This document shows positions 10,060 to 19,679 of a DNA stretch of 64,000 bases, one piece after another (within the stretch, counting starts at the first letter, position 1; every line of letters begins with the position of its first letter). The notes under the pieces were generated by a model. That model searched no databases. It was not told where the DNA came from and saw nothing but the letters and a program-made list of their open reading frames with translations. Origin of the DNA: Providencia sneebia DSM 19967 (GTDB lineage Bacteria > Pseudomonadota > Gammaproteobacteria > Enterobacterales > Enterobacteriaceae); the NCBI RefSeq assembly GCF_000314895.2, contig NZ_CM001773.1, positions 3,642,497 through 3,706,496 on the forward strand, read 5' to 3'. The translations under genes and the position numbers were made by a program.

Positions 10060-10596
10060 ATGTACCGAGTTATAGCTGCAACGACTAATCCTGCCAAAAT
10101 TAAAGCAATTCATCTTGCTTTCGATGCTGTTTTTGGGCCAGACAGTTATCAGATAGAAGATATTAATGTCGATAGCAGCGTTCCGCAGCAACCTATCGGT
10201 AATAATGAAACTCGCACTGGTGCAAGACAACGCGTTATGGCATCAAGACAAGTCCGGCCTGAGGCTGATTTTTGGGTTGGCATCGAAGCGGGCATTGACG
10301 AAGATATGACTTTTGCTTGGATTGTCATTGAACATAAGCAAATTCGTGGAGAGTCGCGTTCAGCAAGCATCATGATCCCAGAAAAAATACTGGCAGGTAT
10401 CCGAGAAGGACGTGAGCTTGGTGATGAAATGGCTGAATTAACCGGTATTGATAATATTAAGCAACAAGGCGGTGCCATTGGTTTTTTCACTAACGGGGTA
10501 CTGACTCGGACAAGTGTTTACCAACAAGCTTTGATACTGGCGCTGGTTCCCATTAAGCATGAAATTTATAAAGAGCTAAACCAGATAGAAGATTAA
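10060..10596 (+). CDS. yjjX: Inosine/xanthosine triphosphatase (house-cleaning NTPase)
   Basis: Hydrolyses non-canonical purine nucleotides (ITP, XTP) and so keeps them out of nucleic acids. 178 residues, slightly longer than E. coli YjjX (about 170). Conserved family segments: the N-terminal [29 protein letters not shown] and the C-terminal [15 protein letters not shown]. Cytoplasmic. Located between gpmB (divergent) and trpR (convergent), the E. coli order. Confidence 0.94.
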   Translation: MYRVIAATTNPAKIKAIHLAFDAVFGPDSYQIEDINVDSSVPQQPIGNNETRTGARQRVMASRQVRPEADFWVGIEAGIDEDMTFAWIVIEHKQIRGESRSASIMIPEKILAGIREGRELGDEMAELTGIDNIKQQGGAIGFFTNGVLTRTSVYQQALILALVPIKHEIYKELNQIED

Positions 10597-10744
10597 TTAT
10601 ACATAAAATAATTAAAGTTGCATGTAAGTTATCTTCACTTAACGCTTTTTAACAAAAATTCAGCAAATATTTTAAAAATAAACGTATTTTACATCATAAA
10701 TTGCGTTAATAAAGCTCACTATTTGCTTGTTATGACTTGCTAGT

Positions 10745-10778
10745 AGATAAAAATATAGGGGTAAAAAATACCCCTATA
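10745..10778 (-). terminator. trpR terminator
   Basis: Stem TATAGGGGT (10754-10762) with ACCCCTATA (10770-10778) and a six-A loop. Leftward reading gives TTTTTAT after the stem, so it ends trpR transcription. Confidence 0.7.
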
Positions 10779-10812
10779 TACAATTTAGTCGCATCTATTG
10801 TACCAAATAAGC

Positions 10813-11133
10813 CTACTTAAGTAATTGCTCTTCCAGCCAAGCCTTTACTGGCAACGGCGCTGATTTCAAGCTATTTGAACCGCGGGTAATTGTTGCTATT
10901 CCAACCCCTAGCTCATTTTTTAGCTCGCGTTGACTCATTTCACCGCGCATTAATTCTTGAACAATTCTGACACGAGTTGCCAGTGCTGTGCGTTCATCCG
11001 GTGTTAACAATAGTTGCAGTATGGGATGCTGTAAATCTTGTTCAAATGCAAGCTGAAGCAACTTAACAAAGCGTTGCCAATCTTCATTAGCATCAGCGCT
11101 AAGTGCGGGATCATTCAAGTGATTTGCTATCAT
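10813..11133 (-). CDS. trpR: Trp operon repressor
   Basis: Tryptophan-dependent repressor of trp operon, aroH and its own gene. 106 residues (108 in E. coli). The core is conserved: [23 protein letters not shown], then the helix-turn-helix [22 protein letters not shown], which contains the ligand and operator contacts. The N-terminal arm is divergent, as is usual. A near-consensus TrpR operator overlaps the promoter just upstream (11145-11162), showing autoregulation. Immediately downstream of slt on the same strand, the E. coli arrangement. Confidence 0.96.
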   Translation of the reverse strand: MIANHLNDPALSADANEDWQRFVKLLQLAFEQDLQHPILQLLLTPDERTALATRVRIVQELMRGEMSQRELKNELGVGIATITRGSNSLKSAPLPVKAWLEEQLLK

Positions 11134-11144
11134 ATTTCCTCACC

Positions 11145-11162
11145 ATACTATTTAACTAGTAC
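11145..11162 (-). promoter_or_regulatory. TrpR operator overlapping the trpR promoter
   Basis: Leftward reading gives GTACTAGTTAAATAGTAT, matching the classical trp operator palindrome GTACTAGTTAACTAGTAC at 16 of 18 positions. It begins 11 bp upstream of the start codon and covers a plausible -10 (TGTACT), with a -35-like TTGCAA 17 bp further upstream. Confidence 0.85.
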
Positions 11163-11203
11163 AAATGATAACATACAATTTTGCAAATCACTTGAAAAAG
11201 ACA

Positions 11204-13120
11204 TTAATACTTCATTAACCATTCGTTATCTGTCAATACAGGCCCCGAGTTACCCATGAAATAGCGGTAAAACACATCATAAGATAAGACATTTTTTACA
11301 TAGCCACGCGTCTCGGAAAAAGGAATACTTTCAACAAATGCCACGGCATCAAGACGGCCGCCACTGTTTCCAAGCCAACGATTAACACGCGAAGGTCCCG
11401 CATTATAAGCAGCACTGGATAAAATACGATTACGTGAAAACTGTTGGTAAACATCATCAAGATAAGCCGTACCAATCTCAATATTTTTTATTGGGTTGGT
11501 CAATTGGCTTACATTGACATAATGACTAATTCCTTGCTTTTGCGCTGTATGTTTTGCTGTTGCTGGCATTAATTGCATTAGACCAGTCGCACCAACTGGT
11601 GAGCGAGCTTGCGGATTCCATGCACTTTCTTGACGTGCAATCGCCATTGCATAGCTTTTATTGATCATTTTATCTTGCGTATATTGATTAAATTCCTTTT
11701 CCCACGCTAAAGGAAAACGTTCTTCTAAATGATCCCACAGTTTAGCTTTAATTGTCGCTTGTACACTTAAATCTGCCCAATTGTGATCAAAAGCATAACG
11801 AGCAAGCTGTTCTTGCTGATTAACAGGCAGTGATGCAACAAGATTTATCCACTCACTACGTGCTAAATTATCCATTTCCCAATACATCAATTCGCGAACA
11901 CGCTGGATTTGAGCAAGATTATCTAAATGGCTATTATCAGGCTTTTCCGCTGTTTTAATATACAGAGGATATTCTGTTCCTAATTTTTGAGCAGCCACCA
12001 TTGGGTAGAATCCACGGCTATTCAGAAGCTTACGTAAAATCTCTTCCCCTTGCGCTTTTTGCCCTGCATCAATCAACGTTATCGCCTGCCAGTACTGCCA
12101 CTCTTCTTTATTTTTTGCCTCAGCCGGTAATTGTCTCAACCATGCTGCTAATCCTTTCTTATCACCTTGCCCTAAAGCTAAACGAACACGACGCTCCTTT
12201 AATGACGTTGAATCCGTTTCACCAATAACTTGGTCACGCCAGTTTGCCTGCTCAGGCGTTACATCGCCCATATATTGCCAAGCAATGCTATCTTTCAGCT
12301 TTTGGCTTTCTGCCATATTCATTTTTTGCGCTGAGGTTATACTCGGCAGCGCTGTTCGAGCTGCATCTGGTGACTGCCTTGCATAGCGGCTAAAGGCGGC
12401 AATTGTAGCTTGACGAGAAAAATCCGTCGGCGTCATTGATTTGGCAAAAGTGGTCACTGAACTCGGATCGTTCTGTAACTTCACCAATGCATCACCAATT
12501 GTTTTATAACTTGGAGGTAAGCGCTTAGCAAGATAAGCGGCTATTGAGGTATTACCTGCTTCAATTGCCAAATGAATACGTTCTAAAATCATCTCAGGCG
12601 TGAGGTAACCTGCTTTTTCCCACTCATTAAATAACTTGTCACAGGCTTCTGGCATAGAACGACCATTTAGCCATAATTTTTCTGCTCCCTGCCAAGCTAA
12701 GCTTTTATTTCCCGTCGCCCAATTAGCAAAATAGTAATTACATTGTGCTTCCGCTGGTTTTGGTTCTTGAGGGCTAAATTCAAGTAGTGATTTCCACTCT
12801 TGCCGACGTGCTAATTCATTAACAAAGCGCGCTTTTAACGTTTGTGCTACGGGCAAAGTAGGATGGCTATCTATAAATGTTTGAGCTTGTTTTGGTGAAA
12901 TAATATCAAGATCTTGCGTTAGCTCTCGATATTCTAAATAGGGATATAATGGATATTCTTGTAGTGTTGGCAATAAACGCTCAACCTCATCCATTTGCTT
13001 CGCATCCCAAGCTTGTTTTATTGCTTGATAGCGCTCGCGCTGTGCTTGTAGAGAATCTGCCCATACGGAGGTAGAAACCAAAACCATTGTCATTGGAACT
13101 GCCACCAAGAATTTTTTCAT
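11204..13120 (-). CDS. slt: Soluble lytic murein transglycosylase Slt70
   Basis: Periplasmic enzyme that cleaves the MurNAc-GlcNAc bond of peptidoglycan with formation of 1,6-anhydroMurNAc. 638 residues (645 in E. coli). Signal peptide at residues 1-21 (LVAVPMTMVLVSTSVWA). A long alpha-superhelical U/L region fills most of the length, and the C-terminal goose-lysozyme-like domain begins near residue 485: catalytic Glu in ARQESAWNPQA, then SPVGATGLMQLMPATA and the AYNAGPSRVNRWL motif. Precedes trpR on the same strand. Divergent from the bactofilin gene ccmA across a 668-bp gap. Confidence 0.96.
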   Translation of the reverse strand: MKKFLVAVPMTMVLVSTSVWADSLQAQRERYQAIKQAWDAKQMDEVERLLPTLQEYPLYPYLEYRELTQDLDIISPKQAQTFIDSHPTLPVAQTLKARFVNELARRQEWKSLLEFSPQEPKPAEAQCNYYFANWATGNKSLAWQGAEKLWLNGRSMPEACDKLFNEWEKAGYLTPEMILERIHLAIEAGNTSIAAYLAKRLPPSYKTIGDALVKLQNDPSSVTTFAKSMTPTDFSRQATIAAFSRYARQSPDAARTALPSITSAQKMNMAESQKLKDSIAWQYMGDVTPEQANWRDQVIGETDSTSLKERRVRLALGQGDKKGLAAWLRQLPAEAKNKEEWQYWQAITLIDAGQKAQGEEILRKLLNSRGFYPMVAAQKLGTEYPLYIKTAEKPDNSHLDNLAQIQRVRELMYWEMDNLARSEWINLVASLPVNQQEQLARYAFDHNWADLSVQATIKAKLWDHLEERFPLAWEKEFNQYTQDKMINKSYAMAIARQESAWNPQARSPVGATGLMQLMPATAKHTAQKQGISHYVNVSQLTNPIKNIEIGTAYLDDVYQQFSRNRILSSAAYNAGPSRVNRWLGNSGGRLDAVAFVESIPFSETRGYVKNVLSYDVFYRYFMGNSGPVLTDNEWLMKY

Positions 13121-13788
13121 GCTTAATAATTCCCTATGCCTACTTTTCTCTGAATGATTTTTTACACTGGCTCACCAAGTTTTCAAATGGGTATCATTTC
13201 ATTTCAAACTAACGGTCAGCAGAACGATTCTAATTAACAATTTTTAAGAATATCTGTCATATATTCAGTATATACTCGAAAAAAGTTGGAGAACACGCGG
13301 ATACTGCCATTTTCTAACAATATATTTAGAACCATATGTGTTGACTCTATCAATACAAAAGCCTTGACTAAAAGGCAAGCAGAGTGTTCCTGAATCTACA
13401 TTTTGTTGATGTAAAAAATAAGTGTACAGGCCTACAGACGAAAAATTAGCATCGGAAACAAAGTTACTATGGGTAAACGCTATTAAATAGGATAAAATGT
13501 GCGTTATACATCATCTACCGTCACAAATAATTCAATGTTTATCAATAAAATAAATATAAAAATTTAAAGAAATATATTTTTGTATAACAAAATAAAACGC
13601 TCATTAGTTGTAAATAATAGTTTGTGTCACTAATAGCTCAAACAAATTATGTCAAATATTGATGATTAACCATTGTATCAAAAATATTAACTTAATGGTT
13701 TAATAACACTATTCAAGGATAAAAGGTAAGATTCACACAATGAAATTCATTAGGAATAACTTAAAATCCCTTTAAAATGAGATAGGAT
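13121..13788. other. slt-ccmA divergent intergenic region
   Basis: About 670 bp of AT-rich sequence. It must hold the promoters for slt (leftward) and ccmA (rightward). I see no coding frame or RNA gene. A small dyad (GCCTT/AAGGC near 13362-13377) is the only local structure noticed. Confidence 0.5.
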
Positions 13789-14484
13789 ATGGATTTCAAA
13801 AATATATTTTTTGCTATTTTAGGTTGCGGATGGACCTATCTTTTAATTTATCAGTTAACAGATATACACACTGCAGTATTATCTTTACCCTTTTTAATCA
13901 TTTTCTTCATTATTTTTTATCTACTTTCTACAAGGAATAAACGGATGTTTTCAAAAAAAAGTAAAAACAATGCTATTAACCATACTAAAAATAATGAGTT
14001 AATTGATAATAAAGAATCCACTGATAAAAAAGAGCTTATTGAAATGAAAGAAGATAAACTCTCTCAAACCCCAACAGCAAGAAAAAGCACTTCCATTTCA
14101 AGTAGCTGCTACATTACAGGTGATCTTGTTTTAGAGGAAGACATTCAAATATTTGGCCATATTAAAGGTAGTATCCGCAGTAATAACGGTGTCGTTACTA
14201 TTCAAAAAGAAGGTTTTGTTGAAGGCGAGATTTATGCCCAAACAATATCAATTAATGGAAAAATGAATGGATTATGTGTATCTGAGGATTTGGATATCTT
14301 AGAAAATGGTCAGTTAGATGGTATCTGCCAAACTAAAAATTTGACGATCAAAAAAGGTGGCGTATTTACTGGGACTTCAGAAAGAACGGATAAAAAAATA
14401 CTACACAATGATGTAAAAAAAGAATTAGCACAGAAAAAAGCGGATGTCGTAAAATTAGACGCTAATTCAATATCTGCACCATAA
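13789..14484 (+). CDS. ccmA: Membrane-anchored bactofilin, CcmA-like
   Basis: Polymer-forming cytoskeletal protein. Residues about 5-22 and 27-47 are hydrophobic (two likely membrane segments), followed by a charged Lys/Asn/Glu-rich linker (48-100) and a bactofilin beta-helix (about 105-195) with regular repeats such as ITGDLVLEEDIQIFGHIKG, EGEIYAQTISINGKMNG and LDILENGQLDGIC. This layout fits CcmA of Proteus mirabilis, whose alteration affects cell shape and swarming (family knowledge). 231 residues. A monocistronic gene in an AT-rich pocket between slt and ettA, where E. coli has none; the neighbouring transglycosylase suggests a link to cell-wall shape, which is inference. Confidence 0.85.
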   Translation: MDFKNIFFAILGCGWTYLLIYQLTDIHTAVLSLPFLIIFFIIFYLLSTRNKRMFSKKSKNNAINHTKNNELIDNKESTDKKELIEMKEDKLSQTPTARKSTSISSSCYITGDLVLEEDIQIFGHIKGSIRSNNGVVTIQKEGFVEGEIYAQTISINGKMNGLCVSEDLDILENGQLDGICQTKNLTIKKGGVFTGTSERTDKKILHNDVKKELAQKKADVVKLDANSISAP

Positions 14485-14852
14485 CAATATAAGAAAAACT
14501 TAACGCTATCCGCAGAAACATAAATAAGTTACTCGGATAGCTAAAATATATTAATTAGCTAATGAATTAATAACTTTATTTATATTATCGCATAAAAGGA
14601 AAGTATTTTATTTTAATAACTCCATCTATATTTTATATTGTGAAAATAAGAAAATTATCATATTTCATTTATCACTGAACATAAAATGAATAAAATCCAC
14701 TAAAAAATTTCACTCGGTAATACATAAATTACTGCCTATTTTTGATGAAAAATATCTTCTATCCTTTCACAGATTAAAAATATTGATATATTTTAATCTG
14801 TTTGTTTCCATCACATCTTGCTGTTATTCACTCATAATAATAATCTGCCGAG

Positions 14853-15051
14853 CTATCAGATAAAAAGTGAACAATCCTAGTTGCAGTGGTTGACTTCAAG
14901 CAAAGAACAATTAGAGTGAGGCACAGAAATATTTAAGGCTGACGAGCAGCAATCGCGGTCTCCTAAGCTATACTAGGTTAGTCAATCCACCAGCTTAATA
15001 TTATCGGTTGGATCAATCAGGCGATTTTGGGTCACTGACTATTTTTTATTT
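14853..15051 (+). ncRNA. Candidate small RNA upstream of ettA
   Basis: A less AT-rich block that ends with a helix TAGTCA (14979-14984)/TGACTA (15036-15041) followed directly by TTTTTTATTTTT, with an inner helix ATCCACC/GGTTGGAT (14985-14991 with 15006-15013, one bulge). A promoter-like pair TTGCTG - 17 bp - TAATCT (about 14818-14846) lies upstream, and an independent ettA promoter lies downstream, so the transcript would be free-standing. No known RNA family recognised; it might instead be a processed leader or chance structure. Confidence 0.35.
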
Positions 15052-15089
15052 TTGAACCGCCTTAACAGATCCATCTCAGTTCGGAAATT

Positions 15090-15118
15090 TTGACTAAAAA
15101 AATCGTCAATTTTATGAT
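15090..15118 (+). promoter_or_regulatory. ettA promoter
   Basis: TTGACT (15090-15095), a 17-bp spacer and TATGAT (15113-15118), placing the transcription start near 15125 and leaving a leader of about 45 nt before the TTG start codon of ettA. Confidence 0.7.
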
Positions 15119-15169
15119 AAAAATAGTTCTAATATTGATATTCCATTTAAAAAACAATAGGTAAAAAAA

Positions 15170-16837
15170 TTGGCTCAATTCGTTTATTCTATGTTTCGGG
15201 TAGGAAAAATTGTTCCACCTAAACGTCATATATTAAAAAATATCTCTCTCAGCTTTTTTCCTGGCGCTAAGATTGGTGTTTTAGGTTTGAACGGTGCGGG
15301 TAAATCAACATTACTACGCATCATGGCTGGTATTGATACTGAAATCGAAGGGGAAGCACGTCCTCAGCCGGGTATCAAAATTGGTTATCTTCCACAAGAA
15401 CCAAAACTGAACCTTGAACATACTGTTCGCGAAGCTGTTGAAGAAGCCGTTTCCGAAGTTAAAAATGCGCTAACACGTCTAGATGAAGTTTATGCAGCTT
15501 ATGCTGATGAAAATGCAGATTTTGACAAATTAGCAAAAGAACAAGGTGAGTTAGAAGCTATCATTTCCGCACATGATGGACATAATTTAGACAACCAACT
15601 AGAACGCGCTGCTGATGCATTACGTTTACCTGCTTGGGATGCGAAAATTGAAAACTTGTCTGGGGGAGAGCGCCGCCGTGTTGCAATTTGTAAACTGCTT
15701 CTCGAAAAACCAGACATGTTACTTCTTGATGAACCAACTAACCACTTAGATGCTGAATCAGTAGCTTGGCTAGAGCGCTTCTTGCATGATTATGAAGGCA
15801 CTGTTGTTGCTATCACGCATGACCGCTACTTCCTTGATAATGTTGCAGGTTGGATCCTTGAGCTTGACCGTGGTGAAGGTATTCCTTGGGAAGGAAACTA
15901 TTCATCTTGGTTGGAGCAAAAAGATGAGCGTTTAGCACAAGAAGCATCGACTGAAGCAGCTCGTCGTAAATCTATCGAGAAAGAACTTGAGTGGATACGC
16001 CAAAATCCTAAAGGCCGTCAAGCGAAAGGTAAAGCACGTTTAGCGCGTTTTGAAGAGTTAAATAGCGTTGAATATCAAAAACGTAATGAAACTAGTGAGC
16101 TATTCATTCCACCAGGACCACGCTTAGGTGACAAAGTACTTGAAGTGGAAAACCTCAGCAAATCTTATGGTGATCGTGTTCTTATTGATAACTTGAATTT
16201 CTCGATTCCTAAAGGTGCAATTGTCGGTATTATCGGCCCTAACGGCGCGGGTAAATCAACACTATTTAGAATGATTTCCGGACAAGAGCAACCAGATTCA
16301 GGTTCAATCACGCTTGGTGAAACCGTAAAAATTGCCTCTGTTGATCAATTCCGTGATTCTATGGATGACAGCAAAACAGTTTGGGAAGAAATATCAAACG
16401 GGCAAGATATCATGCGGATCGGTAACTTTGAGATCCCAAGCCGTGCTTATGTCGGCCGTTTTAACTTCAAAGGTGTTGACCAAGGTAAACGTGTTGGTGA
16501 GCTATCGGGTGGTGAACGTGGTCGTTTGCATTTAGCAAAACTACTACAGGTTGGCGGAAACCTACTGCTTCTCGATGAACCAACCAACGACCTTGATGTT
16601 GAAACTTTGCGCGCACTGGAAAACGCCTTATTAGAATTCCCAGGCTGTGCAATGGTTATCTCGCATGACCGTTGGTTCCTTGACCGTATTGCAACGCATA
16701 TCATTGATTACCAAGATGAAGGTAATATCACCTTCTTCGAAGGTAACTTCACTGAATATGAAGATTACAAAAAGCGCACATTAGGCGCTGATGCATTACA
16801 ACCTCATCGCATAAAATACAAGCGAATGAGCAAGTAA
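15170..16837 (+). CDS. ettA: Energy-dependent translational throttle protein EttA
   Basis: ABC-F ATPase that binds the ribosomal E site and gates the first elongation steps according to the ATP/ADP level. 555 residues, the same as E. coli EttA (YjjK). It has two ABC domains: Walker A GLNGAGKST near residue 42, signature LSGGERRRV and Walker B LLLDEPTNHLD in the first; GPNGAGKST, LSGGERGRL and LLLDEPTNDLD in the second. The linker between them has the KGKARLARFEEL segment. The start codon is TTG, reading MAQFVYSMFRVGK; the N-terminus agrees with E. coli from that residue on. Cytoplasmic; monocistronic with its own promoter, convergent with nadR. Confidence 0.97.
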   Translation: MAQFVYSMFRVGKIVPPKRHILKNISLSFFPGAKIGVLGLNGAGKSTLLRIMAGIDTEIEGEARPQPGIKIGYLPQEPKLNLEHTVREAVEEAVSEVKNALTRLDEVYAAYADENADFDKLAKEQGELEAIISAHDGHNLDNQLERAADALRLPAWDAKIENLSGGERRRVAICKLLLEKPDMLLLDEPTNHLDAESVAWLERFLHDYEGTVVAITHDRYFLDNVAGWILELDRGEGIPWEGNYSSWLEQKDERLAQEASTEAARRKSIEKELEWIRQNPKGRQAKGKARLARFEELNSVEYQKRNETSELFIPPGPRLGDKVLEVENLSKSYGDRVLIDNLNFSIPKGAIVGIIGPNGAGKSTLFRMISGQEQPDSGSITLGETVKIASVDQFRDSMDDSKTVWEEISNGQDIMRIGNFEIPSRAYVGRFNFKGVDQGKRVGELSGGERGRLHLAKLLQVGGNLLLLDEPTNDLDVETLRALENALLEFPGCAMVISHDRWFLDRIATHIIDYQDEGNITFFEGNFTEYEDYKKRTLGADALQPHRIKYKRMSK

Positions 16838-16852
16838 TCCTCTGATTTTATG

Positions 16853-16890
16853 ATAAAAAAAGGCACCGAAATATTTAGGTGCCTTTTTTA
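16853..16890. terminator. Bidirectional ettA/nadR terminator
   Basis: Stem AGGCACC (16861-16867)/GGTGCCT (16878-16884) flanked by A and T runs on both sides, between the convergent ettA and nadR; it can work in both directions. Confidence 0.8.
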
Positions 16891-18123
16891 TTATTCATCT
16901 AACATTAATAATTGCTGAACCAGTGCAATACACGTTAAGAACCGGCTATCATAATCCGGTGAATCAACTTGTACGAACTCAACATTATTTTTTCTTAACA
17001 TCTCAATTAATAATGATTGAAATTCTTGGCGATCTTTATCGCTTCCTAAGCTACGTAATCCATCTGCAACCCAAGGTGTATTATTTTCTAATACAATCAC
17101 CAAATCAAAACGATATTCATCAATCAACGCTTGCACAAAAGGATGCTCTTTGCCTTCATAACGTTTACAAAAAGCTTGTGTTGTAATGAAATCTGTATCA
17201 ATAAAAGCGACTTTATTTGCATATTTAACAGCGAAATCAATATATTGAGCATGGCCTAATGCAATTTTGTCGTAGTCAGAATATTGCAAGGCCATCTCAT
17301 TACCACCAAGGTGGGAAAACACATAGTCGTGGCCAAATTCCCAAGCACTCGTGGTATTAAAAATATTCGCTAACTTATTAACTAAGGTAGATTTCCCGCT
17401 TGATTCTCCACCTAATATTGCGACTTTACGCACAAAAAAGGGTTTAACTTCAGTTGGAATATATTCCCAATAACGAAAAGGTGCCTGACGAATTTGATTA
17501 CCGCTGATGTTCATAAACGTCCGTTCTGGGTCAATCAAAATAGTTTCCACACCTAAATATTTCTTATAGCGTGGGGCATCATTGGCTTCACCCGAGTAGA
17601 TAAAACTAGGATGAATATTGTGTTTTTCTAAAAAGCCTTTCATTCCTTCACTCCACACTTCCCAACCATGTGGATAAGGTTCAATCCCTTGTTCATCAAA
17701 AGAGTGAATGAAGATATTTTTTTGATATTTAAAGGTTTGTAATAACCATCTTAAGCGATCACTCACTGTTGGCTGCTGGGACATTGAGCTATGAATAAAC
17801 AGCTCTTTATCACGCGGTTCATCATGACAAAGAATGACATGCAGCTCATCAACTTGGCTACAAGCACGCTGAATCAGGTAAATATGTCCTGTGTGTAAAG
17901 GATAAAACTTACCAAAAACCACACCTACCGTTTTTTGTTTATTCGGATATTCAAGGCCTAAAAATTGATGAAGCGCAGCAATTTTCTGTGCACTAGGACT
18001 TTTAATTTTATTATTTAGAAGCTGGCTCAGATAACCTTTTGTCATATCGGAGGCATCAGCAACTTGTTGTAATGTGTAGCCAGCCTGCTTAATTGCATTT
18101 TTTAGATAATTAAATTCAGCCAT
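16891..18123 (-). CDS. nadR: Trifunctional NAD regulator / NMN adenylyltransferase / ribosylnicotinamide kinase
   Basis: Represses NAD-synthesis genes when NAD is abundant, phosphorylates nicotinamide riboside, and adenylylates NMN weakly. Three domains: an N-terminal XRE-type HTH (about 1-60, LQQVADASDMTKGYLSQLLN), a nucleotidyltransferase domain (about 65-230, with GKFYPLHTGHIYL) and a C-terminal kinase with the P-loop GGESSGKST. The start chosen is ATG 18123, giving 410 residues and MAEFNYLKNAIKQ as in E. coli; a longer frame begins at 18150 but would overlap the radA stop. 13 bp downstream of radA on the same strand, the last gene of serB-radA-nadR. Confidence 0.96.
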   Translation of the reverse strand: MAEFNYLKNAIKQAGYTLQQVADASDMTKGYLSQLLNNKIKSPSAQKIAALHQFLGLEYPNKQKTVGVVFGKFYPLHTGHIYLIQRACSQVDELHVILCHDEPRDKELFIHSSMSQQPTVSDRLRWLLQTFKYQKNIFIHSFDEQGIEPYPHGWEVWSEGMKGFLEKHNIHPSFIYSGEANDAPRYKKYLGVETILIDPERTFMNISGNQIRQAPFRYWEYIPTEVKPFFVRKVAILGGESSGKSTLVNKLANIFNTTSAWEFGHDYVFSHLGGNEMALQYSDYDKIALGHAQYIDFAVKYANKVAFIDTDFITTQAFCKRYEGKEHPFVQALIDEYRFDLVIVLENNTPWVADGLRSLGSDKDRQEFQSLLIEMLRKNNVEFVQVDSPDYDSRFLTCIALVQQLLMLDE

Positions 18124-18136
18124 TTGATTTCCTTTA

Positions 18137-19525
18137 TTAATCAAATTCATCCATTACACTGAGTGCATCCGATAATTTTTTGACACCATAAACTTTCATA
18201 TCAGGTGGTAACTTTTTAGGCATATTGGCATGCGGGACGATGGCGCGTTTAAAGCCATGTTTTGCTGCTTCTGAAATACGCTCTTGCCCACTTGGTACAG
18301 GACGGATTTCACCCGCAAGCCCGACTTCACCAAAGACAACCAAATCTCTCGGTAAGGGTTTATCACGAAAACTGGAAACTAAAGAGAGCAATAAAGCAAG
18401 GTCAGCACTGGTTTCTGTGACTTTAACACCACCGACAACATTCACAAACACATCTTGGTCTGACATTTGCAAACCGCCGTGACGATGCAAAACAGCTAAT
18501 AATATGGCTAAACGATTTTGCTCAAGCCCCACAGCGACACGGCGCGGATTTGACATCATTGAATGATCAACAAGCGCTTGGATTTCAACCAACAAAGGGC
18601 GCGTACCTTCCCAAACAACCATCACTGAGCTACCGGAAGTGACTTCATCACCACGGCTTAAAAAAATGGCGGAGGGATTACTGACCTCTTTTAAGCCTTG
18701 TTCTGTCATAGCAAAGACACCCAGCTCATTGACTGCCCCAAAGCGATTTTTATGGCTACGTAATGTCCTAAAGCGATTGTCTGCCTCACCATCAAGCATA
18801 ATTGAGCAGTCAATACAGTGTTCTAAAACTTTCGGGCCTGCTAATGAACCATCTTTTGTAACATGACCCACCATGATAATTGCAACACCGCGAGTTTTAG
18901 CAAAACGGGTAAGATAAGCCGCAGTTTCTCGCACTTGAGCAACACTGCCCGGAGATGATTGGATATCAGCCATGTGCATGACTTGAATGGAGTCAATAAC
19001 CATCAATTTAGGTTGTTCTTGTTCGGCAATTAAACAGATTTGTTCAATACTGGTTTCTGACAACATGTTCAGTGAATCTGTTGGTAAACCAAGACGATGC
19101 GCGCGCATTGCAACTTGTTGTAGAGATTCTTCACCTGTTACATAGAGCGTTTTCATTTCGCGAGAAAGCAGGCACATTGTTTGCAAAAGAAGTGTACTCT
19201 TCCCTGCCCCTGGGTTCCCACCAATCAAAATGGCACTTCCCGGCACCACACCACCACCAAGAACACGGTCAAACTCTTTAAAGCGTGTGGTAAAACGTGG
19301 CAGTTCTTCTAAGCTAATTTCTGACAGTTTCTGTACTCTGCTAACACCTGCTGCATTTCCAGCATAGCCAGTCAAACGTTCATTACGAGAAGATGAGCTA
19401 CTTGGTGCAAGGCGTACTTCTGTAATGGTGTTCCATGCATGACAAGCACTACATTGCCCCTGCCAACGCGGATAATCCGCCCCACACTCATTACATACAA
19501 ATGCTCTTTTTGCCCCTTTTGCCAC
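18137..19525 (-). CDS. radA: DNA repair protein RadA (Sms)
   Basis: RecA-like, DnaB-type ATPase that processes recombination intermediates and promotes branch migration. 462 residues (460 in E. coli). N-terminal C4 zinc finger (CNECGADYPRWQGQCSAC, about 11-28), Walker A GGNPGAGKST near residue 103, the RadA-specific KNRFG motif (SHKNRFGAVNE) and a C-terminal Lon-protease-like domain (VGGVKVTETSADLALLLSL). Follows serB on the same strand after a 154-bp gap and precedes nadR, as in E. coli. Confidence 0.97.
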   Translation of the reverse strand: MAKGAKRAFVCNECGADYPRWQGQCSACHAWNTITEVRLAPSSSSSRNERLTGYAGNAAGVSRVQKLSEISLEELPRFTTRFKEFDRVLGGGVVPGSAILIGGNPGAGKSTLLLQTMCLLSREMKTLYVTGEESLQQVAMRAHRLGLPTDSLNMLSETSIEQICLIAEQEQPKLMVIDSIQVMHMADIQSSPGSVAQVRETAAYLTRFAKTRGVAIIMVGHVTKDGSLAGPKVLEHCIDCSIMLDGEADNRFRTLRSHKNRFGAVNELGVFAMTEQGLKEVSNPSAIFLSRGDEVTSGSSVMVVWEGTRPLLVEIQALVDHSMMSNPRRVAVGLEQNRLAILLAVLHRHGGLQMSDQDVFVNVVGGVKVTETSADLALLLSLVSSFRDKPLPRDLVVFGEVGLAGEIRPVPSGQERISEAAKHGFKRAIVPHANMPKKLPPDMKVYGVKKLSDALSVMDEFD

Positions 19526-19679
19526 AACTAACCCCTTTTAAACCAAACAAAAAAATTACCTAAATTGAATATATTAACTGAGTAATAGCTGAATATTATT
19601 TAATAAATAACAAATATTCTAAATAATTTGTCCTGTAACTAGGCGGCAAATGAAGCCAACAGCGCTACAGCGCGAAAAA

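Larger units (their letters stand above)
14485..15169. other. ccmA-ettA intergenic region
   Basis: About 685 bp. A hairpin (GCTATCCG/CGGATAGC, 14505-14541) may end ccmA, and an AT-rich hairpin at 14770-14800 follows. A more GC-rich block at about 14850-15051 ends in a T-rich tract (listed as an RNA candidate), and the ettA promoter follows at 15090-15118. No reading frame of note. Confidence 0.55.
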
